A stretch of 64,000 nt of DNA from Colocasia esculenta (taxonomy: Eukaryota; Streptophyta; Magnoliopsida; Alismatales; Araceae): positions 21,177,346-21,241,345 of the forward strand of contig CM024766.1 in assembly GCA_014218235.1 (NCBI GenBank). The letters are read 5' to 3'. Positions 57,302-64,000 of the stretch are shown piece by piece (the first letter of the stretch is position 1; the number at the start of each line of letters is the position of its first letter). The notes beneath the pieces are model-generated. The model searched no databases. It saw only the letters and a list, made by a program, of their open reading frames with translations, and was not told where the DNA came from. A program made the translations under genes and the position numbers.

Positions 57302-57936
57302 CGACCCATCCTTCTTCTTGACAAAAAGAACAAGTGCACCTATGGTGATGTGCTTGGTCGAATAAACCCTTTCTCCAGCAGTTCCATCAGTTGGTCCTTT
57401 GATTCCTTCAGTTCTGCGGGGGACATTCTATATGGTGCCATAGATACTGGTGTCGCTCCTGGGATCAACTCAATGGTAAAGTCGACCTCTCACTCAGGAG
57501 GAATGTTCGGAAAGTCTTCAGGAAACACATCAGCGTATTTGTTGACAGTAGGGATGTCCTCAATCATGACTTCCTTCTTTATGGTGACAACTGTAGCTAG
57601 AAAGGCTATACAACCTTTCGTCATCATCCTCTTGGCTTGTAGTGCAGAAATGAGGGACAGTTTCTTGCGGTTTCTATCTCCCGAGAACACTAGCTTTGGG
57701 TGTTGACTAAATGTTACCTGGCTTTTCTTATAGTTGACACCAGCCCCATCTTCAGACAACCAATCTGCTCCTAGTATCACATCATAACCCTCCATGTCCA
57801 TGCATATTAAATTTGCAAGTAGATTTTGAGTTTCAATCAACACCTCACTAGATGGATAGTGGTTTCTATGTTTGGTGCCAGGACCAATTGGGGTTGACAC
57901 AACTATTCCAGATATCATTGGAACGGGTTTTACAGG
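57302..57936 (-). pseudogene. Element F protease C-terminal part and start of reverse transcriptase
   Basis: The piece 57918-57490 reads SSEVLIETQNLLANLICMDM, GYDVILGADWLSEDGAGVNY, SLISALQAKRMMTKGCIAFL, VFPEDFPNIPPE. After a stop it continues VDFTIELIPGATPVSMAPYR, ELLEKGFIRPSTSPW. A frame change near 57340 precedes the RT core. Typical gypsy spacing. Confidence 0.87.
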
Positions 57937-59019
57937 TTAGGTATCAGCAAATGTTTGGGATATGAAAGGATGAGTACATCCCATATCAAATAGAACAAAT
58001 GCAGAACGGGATAAAATAGTAAGTTTACCTTCAACCACACCACCTTCCTCGGATGTAGTTGGTTCTTGTACCGCTTGTAGTCTACCTTGGCACTTATGGC
58101 CTCCTTGTATTTCTGGTGTCTGATTATTCATCATATGCGGACAGTTAGAGATCTTGTGACTCTGACTTCCGCAGCGCAGGCACCTCCCCAGTGCTTTCCA
58201 GCAGTCTTCAGACTTGTGACTAGTCTTGTCACAGTGTTTCCAAGGCTCTCGGTTGACGGGGGCTTGTTGATAACCTCCATCCCTATACTTCTTCACTGGC
58301 AGGTTCCCTGCTTGACCATTTGGTCTCTTTGTTCCGACCACCGCTGGTGTCTTTTTGGATACTGTTCCCTGATCCGTCTTTATCATACTATTCTTGATAT
58401 TCTCTACTATAGCCAACGAATCCTCCAGCAGTAGTTCCTTTCTTACCATCTCTAGGTAAGTCTGCATATCCATCGGTCCCAGTTGTGTAATGTACTGGGG
58501 TCTCAGACCACTCATGAATCTCTTAGCCTTCAACCGCTCAGTTTGGACCAATTGTGCGGCATAACAAGCCAGTTTAGAGAATTGGGCCTCGTATTCAGTG
58601 ATGGACAGACTCTGTTGCTTCAGGTTGGCGAACTCTTTTGCTTTCCTCTCTTGTACTCAGTCTGAGAAGTACTTGTTGTTGAAGTACTCCTTGAATTGTG
58701 CCCAAGTTGCCTGGGCATCTCCTTGTGTAGCCTCGATTGACTCCCACCAGGTACATGCTTCTCTCTCTAGCTGATAAGTAGCTAGTGTAACTTTGTTCTC
58801 ATCTGTGCATCCCATCACGTGGAACGCACGATCTATTTTCTTGAGCCAGTGCTCAGCCTCATCCGGATCAGTGCTACCACCAAACCTGGGTGGGTTCATA
58901 CTCCGAAAATTCTTGTGGAGATCTCTCTGAGTTTCAGCTCTACCCTGAGTTGCTTGTAATAATGTCCGGGTCAAAGTATTGATCATCCTCTGCAAGTCTC
59001 CTTCTCGTGCAGCGGCCAT
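57937..59019 (-). pseudogene. Element F gag and protease active site
   Basis: The ATG at 59019 opens MAAAREGDLQRMINTLTRTL, then NFRSMNPPRFGGSTDPDEAE, HVMGCTDENKVTLATYQLER, WAQFKEYFNNKYFSD and a stop near 58657. The second piece, 58551-57937, has RFMSGLRPQYITQLGPMD and two zinc knuckles: a degraded HCDKTSHKSEDCW and the intact CLRCGSQSHKISNC (about 58182-58141). The protease site is FVLFDMGCTHPFIS: the expected D-T/S-G is D-M-G (57987-57979), a change explained by ACG to ATG. Gag here has no introns, unlike E. Confidence 0.9.
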
Positions 59020-59224
59020 TGCAATCCTTCAAGATAACCACATTATGTTCATTAGATATTATCTTTATCACAACTTAATTCTAACTAGATGACTTAGCCA
59101 GTGTTTCTACCCAATCTCACCGTTGATTTTTGACAAGTCGACACATAGTGTTTAGTTTTGACTAAGCCTAACAATTTTCCTATTTTCCTAGAACTTAAGA
59201 GAAAGCCTAGGCTCTGATAAAAAC
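59020..59224 (-). other. Leader and degraded primer-binding site of element F
   Basis: A short leader lies between the LTR and gag. The primer site on the minus strand reads GTTTTTATCAGAGCC (59210-59224), where the consensus is TTGGTATCAGAGCC. Confidence 0.8.
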
Positions 59225-62200
59225 TATCACGCCCCAACATTTAGCAGTGGAAAATAAAAGTCGAGAGCGTGAACGATACAAGTGTGCGTATCATAGTCGT
59301 GTAATTTAGAGTATCAACTAAATATAACACAAGGTTAAAGACAATAATATTGCCAGCCAAATAATCATTATTTCACTTCCATCAAACTAGTTTAAAACCT
59401 TACATCATTAGAGCCAAACTTAGGGCCCAATATTGTATTTCAAGTACATAGGACTTCAATAAATTAAACCTAACTATTACAGACTCTTTCAATACTAATC
59501 TTCTTGGCTGACTAGCTCTATGGACGGGTAGAGTTGAGCAGCTCATCACCCATCCCCTGTCTCATCATTCTCCAATTCTTTATATTCATTATCGAAAAAT
59601 ATTAAGGAAAGTAACTGTGAGTGCACTAGCGCCTAGTAGGATTTATATCTCATGGTGCGAGCATGCTTTACGTAATTAACATGTTAGCAATGGCAATACT
59701 ATCATGCAATACTCATGTGAATAATGATAGTGACAAATCCAAGCTATAACATGTACGAGAATGGTTCAGCAAACAGACCAGGTGACAATTCTCATGTGAA
59801 AAGGGACGATTAACAATGAAATAGATGACAGTACGATCACTTGACATATAGAAGAGATTCAATAACATGTAGCATGTACAATAGATATCTCAACTTGAAT
59901 TCTGTCGAATTCCAATGGACAATGACATATTGCTTCCAATAACGATGACATGTACAATGGATTTGGCCATTGCACATATAACAGTTCAATCAATCATTCA
60001 ATAACAGTTTGGAAATTACCCAGATCAATCTTGCAATCAATTAGGTGATTGCCATACACCTCAATGGATCATATACTCTCGCAATTATAAGTACTTTGGG
60101 TGCTCCTCCCAGGACCAGATTGTGCCCTATTTGCCCAGACATAGTTGTGAACCGAAGTTCCAATGGTTTCAGGTAATTCCATTCATTCATTATATCCAAC
60201 ATGATTTTCCAAGCAATGGACAATTATGAACTAAGATCATGTCAATGATGATGGAGAACATGGCAAGGGGACATGATTCAGATTAATTTTAGCAGCATAA
60301 CGGCTTAATGACATTAGTTCACTCTTTACATTTAATGTCTTGGTTTCAATGTTATCAAATCACTCTCATGAGAAGAAGATAAGAATAGAAGTGCATTCTA
60401 TCTTCTAGGTACTTCATTGGTACAACCAACTCGGTCTCTATGATGGAATCTACGGAGTACGGAGATTTACGGAGGTCTTAAGAGAGAGGTCACTAGATTT
60501 CCGATACGGAATGACTGGCCATGAGTTTCCAACCCCCTAAGAAAGGCCTGCCTATATGTGCAAAGTGTCTCAATCCACAATCCATCGGTTTAAAACAAAG
60601 TGGAAAGCTTATAACAAACATGCATGACATGTATGCATTTCAATCTATCACATGGTTGCTGTACTTTTAACATATAACACATTTCAATTTGGATCAAGAC
60701 ACAATACGATGATAGCTCATATCAATCACATGGTAGATGGAATCAATCAATCAATTAGAACACTTAGAATAGAAGTTCATATTCTTATGACTTTCATGTA
60801 GGTTGATCACTTTTAAGCCATTGACTAAATACATGACATGATATGACATAAGGACATGCACATGATCGACTAAATAGCTCATTAAAATAGTCTCCGGTTG
60901 GCCTTGAAATCGTGACGGACACAGTCGTCGCACTTCAAAGAACCCTACATAGTCAAAACACGGTTCTATACAAAGTTACTAAATCGCGACGGATCTACCC
61001 GTCACGTTCAAATCGCGACGGGACAAATCGTCACCTTTTCAGGTAGGAATCGATGTCGGATCGATTGTCCAAACAGAACTGTGGCGGTCAAATCTGTCAC
61101 ATTCATAACGGGATAGGCCGACATGTCGCAACGACTTTCAAATCACGACGGACATCTCTGTCACGTTCATATCGCTATGCTCTGAATCACGACGGTTCGA
61201 CACATCGCGTTCACGAGATTTTTAAAAAATCCCAATATAAAAATAACAAAAATCCTTGGGCAGGAAAACAGGTAAAATCACAACAGCATATGCTATCGCG
61301 TTCAAGACAGCACTGAAACACATGCGGCGCGTAGTTCCATGCATCATGGTTGACTGGTCAATGTCAAAATGCGACGGAACGGTCCGCCGTCTTTAACTGA
61401 ATCGCAACATACATGTACATCGCATTCATGCAACAAGAATCACGACATCTGGTGTCGTCGCATTCTTGGATCTTGCTCGAAAATGTAGAAAAACGTGACA
61501 GTCCTTCATGATAGACTTATAACTTGATATATAGAGGTCTTTAGCCAAAACATTGAACATGATAAGTGTCGATGACATCAAGAAGAAGGAAACTTCGGTT
61601 TTCATTTGACCCATTTTGGCATCAGTTTACGTGAAACACAACAAGAACAGCAAAAGCCCTAACCTTGAGCGACTCTGGAAAAACGCTCAATATGACTCAC
61701 ATGGTTCATGAAAATTAGGGAAAATACATGCAAATGAAACTAGACTTGATGCTCTATCCAATGGAATGTGTAACGTTTAGGTTAAGCTTGAGATCACCTA
61801 CCTTTGAATAGATCTAAGAGATGCTAATGCACAGGTCGCAGTAGAGACAGTTGGGGAAGAAGCTCTGGTTCTTGCCCGTTCTCCTTCTCCTCCGGTGCCC
61901 TAGCTCGCCTCCACACGACCCTAACTCGATGGAAAGCCTTCCTAACTAGTTATAGCATGATTATTTCTATGATTAGGGTTTATTTCAAGCCCTATCAAGA
62001 CTAGGAAAGAGGGCTACAGTTTTGGCTTTGCCCCTTCCTTGCTTTGGGGATTCTTCACCCAATTGGAGTAGGATTGCCATTAGGAAACTTCCCATCATGG
62101 CTAGGCACGAATTTTATTGTCATCCATGGCTAATCACCCATGATTTAACCCTAATTTACCCTTTCCTATTTTTTGCATATTTATGGTTACGAATTTTGGG

Positions 62201-62383
62201 GTTTATTGCTATTGGGTTTTGATCTTTGTTCCATTTAGAGTTGTCTTTGCCCAATATATTTTAAATGGTTAATTCTACATATGTGGATTTTAATTGTGAC
62301 TTTTATTTTATTTCTATTCAACATTTTATATTTATTTACTATTTTTTTAAATTTTAAATCATTTAAATTTTCGAGGTGTTACA
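59225..62383 (-). repeat. 5' LTR of element F
   Basis: Plus-strand ends are TATCACGCCCC (a TG end mutated to TA) and GAGGTGTTACA. It matches 1606-4394 over all but its first 400 bases. A motif array of AATCGCGACGG/GTCGCGTTC type lies at about 60909-61465. A donor-like AAAGGTAGGT on the minus strand (61805-61796) sits at the position corresponding to AAAGGTGAGT in A. It is inserted into element G between GTGATTG and the LTR start. Open frames 61053-61316 and 62022-62222 are chance. Confidence 0.9.
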
Positions 62384-64000
62384 CAATCACCTCGTCCAAC
62401 ACCATGGATCGGATAGACAACTGTACCACAAAAGCCTGACACAACTATGGCTCTAGCTCTGTCATAGCACATGTTGCATCCTCTAGCATCTTGCCATCCT
62501 GCCGAAGTAAGGACCTCCTCTTGCTGAGCGCATCTGCCACGACATTCTTACAGTTGAGCAGCGCATCACTCAAAGTCCTAGTCCTTAAGGAACTCTATCC
62601 ACCTTCTTTGTCGTAGGTTCAACTCCTTCTGAGAGAAAACATACCTCAAACTCTTGTGGTCAGTGAACATCTCGAACTTGACACTATAAAGATAGTGTCT
62701 CTATATCTTTAGGTCATGAACCATAGCCTCCAACTCCAAATCATGGGTCGGATAGTTACACTCATGCTCGTTTAATTAGCAAGAAGCATAGGCAACCATG
62801 TTACCATGCTGCATCAACACACAACCAAGGCCTATCTGGGAAGCATGGGAATAGATCGCAAAACCCTCTACACCACTAGGCAAGATCAGCATGGGTGCAT
62901 ATGAAAGCCTTGTCTTCAGCATCTGGAAATTGCTCTCACAATCCTGAGACCACAAATACTTAACCCCTTTCCTGGTCAGCTTGGTCAAAGGTGCAACGAT
63001 AGAGGCAAAGCCTTCAATGAATCACTTGTAATAGCCTGCTAATCCAAGAAAACTCATGATCTCGGATGGTGTCACCAGAGTCTCCCACTCTAACACTGCC
63101 TGAACCTTCGCCAGATAGCAACTCCAGCGCCTGAGATAACATGCCCAAGGAAGTGAACCTTGCGCATCCAGAAGTCACACTTGCTGAACTTGGCATACAG
63201 CTTGTGCTCACAGAGAACCTCCAAAACAATCCTCAGATGCTCATAGTGTGTAGCCTCATCAGGGGAATAGACTAACACATCATCTATGAACACCACAACA
63301 AAACTATCCAAATATGGCCTGAACACCCTATTCATGAGATCCATGAATGCTGCAGGGGCATTAGTCAGACCAAATGGAAGCACAAGGAACTCATAGTGTC
63401 CATAGCGGGTCCTGAATGCAGTCTTGCACACATCCTTTCCCTTGATCCTCAACTGATGGTAGCCGGACCGCAGATGTATCTTGGAAAACACGAATGCATT
63501 CTATAGCTGATCAAACAAATCATCTATGCGTGGCATGGGGTACTTGTTCTTCACTGTCACCTGGTTGAGCTACATATAGTCAATGCACTGCCTGAGGGAA
63601 CCATCTTTCATCTTCACGAATAGCACAGGTGCACCCTATGGTGACACACTAGGGCGAATGAAACCCCTATCGAGCAACTCCTGCAACTGCTTCCTCAACT
63701 CAGCTAACTCCGCAGGTGCCATCCGGTAGGGAGCCTTAGAGATAGGTGAGGTGCTTGGAAGCAACTCAATTGTGAACTCTTTCTCCCTTACTGGTGGTAA
63801 TCCAGGCAGATCATCAGGGAACACGTCTGGGAACTCCTGTACAACCTCGATCTCCTCCAAGGTAGGTGACTGATCGGCCTTAGGAACTAAGACCACGCTG
63901 GCAAGGAAAGCGTCATAAACCTTCTTCACCATCTTCATAGCCTTCATAGTAGAGATCACAAACCTTCCCGCTAGATTCTTTGGCAACAGATGTGAGAACT
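62384..64000 (-). pseudogene. Element G: gypsy reverse transcriptase and RNase H fragment, same family as E
   Basis: Minus strand from the right edge: LAGRFVISTMKAMKMVKKVY, VPKADQSPTLEEIEVVQEFP, PYRMAPAELAELRKQLQELL (63986-63636). Then comes the RT core 63491-63090: FSKIHLRSGYHQLRIKGKDV, YGHYEFLVLPFGLTNAPAAF, and FIDDVLVYSPDEATHYEHLR with intact catalytic Asps. RNase H follows (62988-62600: GVEGFAIYSHASQIGLGCVL, HECNYPTHDLE) and the linker KMLEDATCAMTELEP, VVQLSIRSMVLDEVI, which is cut at 62384 by F. Several stops (QLEY-type blocks read TAG) and a frameshift near 63100. It closely follows E (LLQQDWKMLEDAACAM). The integrase is not in the window. Confidence 0.9.

Overview
This window is plant nuclear DNA made entirely of nested LTR retrotransposons. 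I see no host gene, rRNA, tRNA or CRISPR array. The evidence for a seed plant is the plant-type initiator-tRNA primer sites (TGGTATCAGAGC), Ty3/gypsy elements with a Tekay/Del-like integrase tail, Ty1/copia elements with SIRE/Maximus-like architecture and an extra ORF after pol, and coding decay rich in CAG-to-TAG changes, as expected of CHG and CpG methylation. The species cannot be named from the sequence; a large, repeat-rich genome is likely.

Layout, oldest to youngest. G is a minus-strand gypsy fragment (62384-64000, running off the right edge). F is a minus-strand gypsy element inserted in G: 5' LTR 59225-62383, gag-pro-RT-RH 59019-56278, then 20040-19363 and 5384-4395, and 3' LTR ending at 4394. 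A is a plus-strand, gag-only gypsy element inside F's integrase (5385-19362, TSD ATCCA). B is a minus-strand, gag-only copia element inside A's 3' LTR (11578-16690, TSD CAAAC). E is a plus-strand gypsy element inserted between F's RNase H and integrase (20041-56277, TSD GTCAA/ATCAA). D is a plus-strand copia element inside E's 5' LTR (20963-46432, TSD TAGAC/CAGAC). C is a minus-strand copia element inside D's gag (23967-37828, TSD AAAAC). The stack G>F>E>D>C is five levels deep. At the left edge (1 to about 1605) F's 3' LTR is joined to a different LTR end followed by a primer site, so another minus-strand element, H, lies to the left.

How the parts relate. A has lost exactly the pro-pol part that F-like elements carry. 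B is the gag-only counterpart of C, so both probably moved using enzymes from full-length relatives. C and D both carry a large ORF between RNase H and the 3' LTR with a shared plant-transposon-type domain. E's gag appears to be split by two short phase-0 spliceosomal introns. Removing them restores both the frame and a gap-free alignment to the gags of A and F.

The LTR families each carry arrays of short CG-containing motifs, several with dyad symmetry, in the likely U3 region. In D the same palindrome recurs internally, upstream of the extra ORF. Boundaries marked by TG..CA ends, TSDs, primer sites and polypurine tracts were read directly. Identity percentages and ages were not computed.
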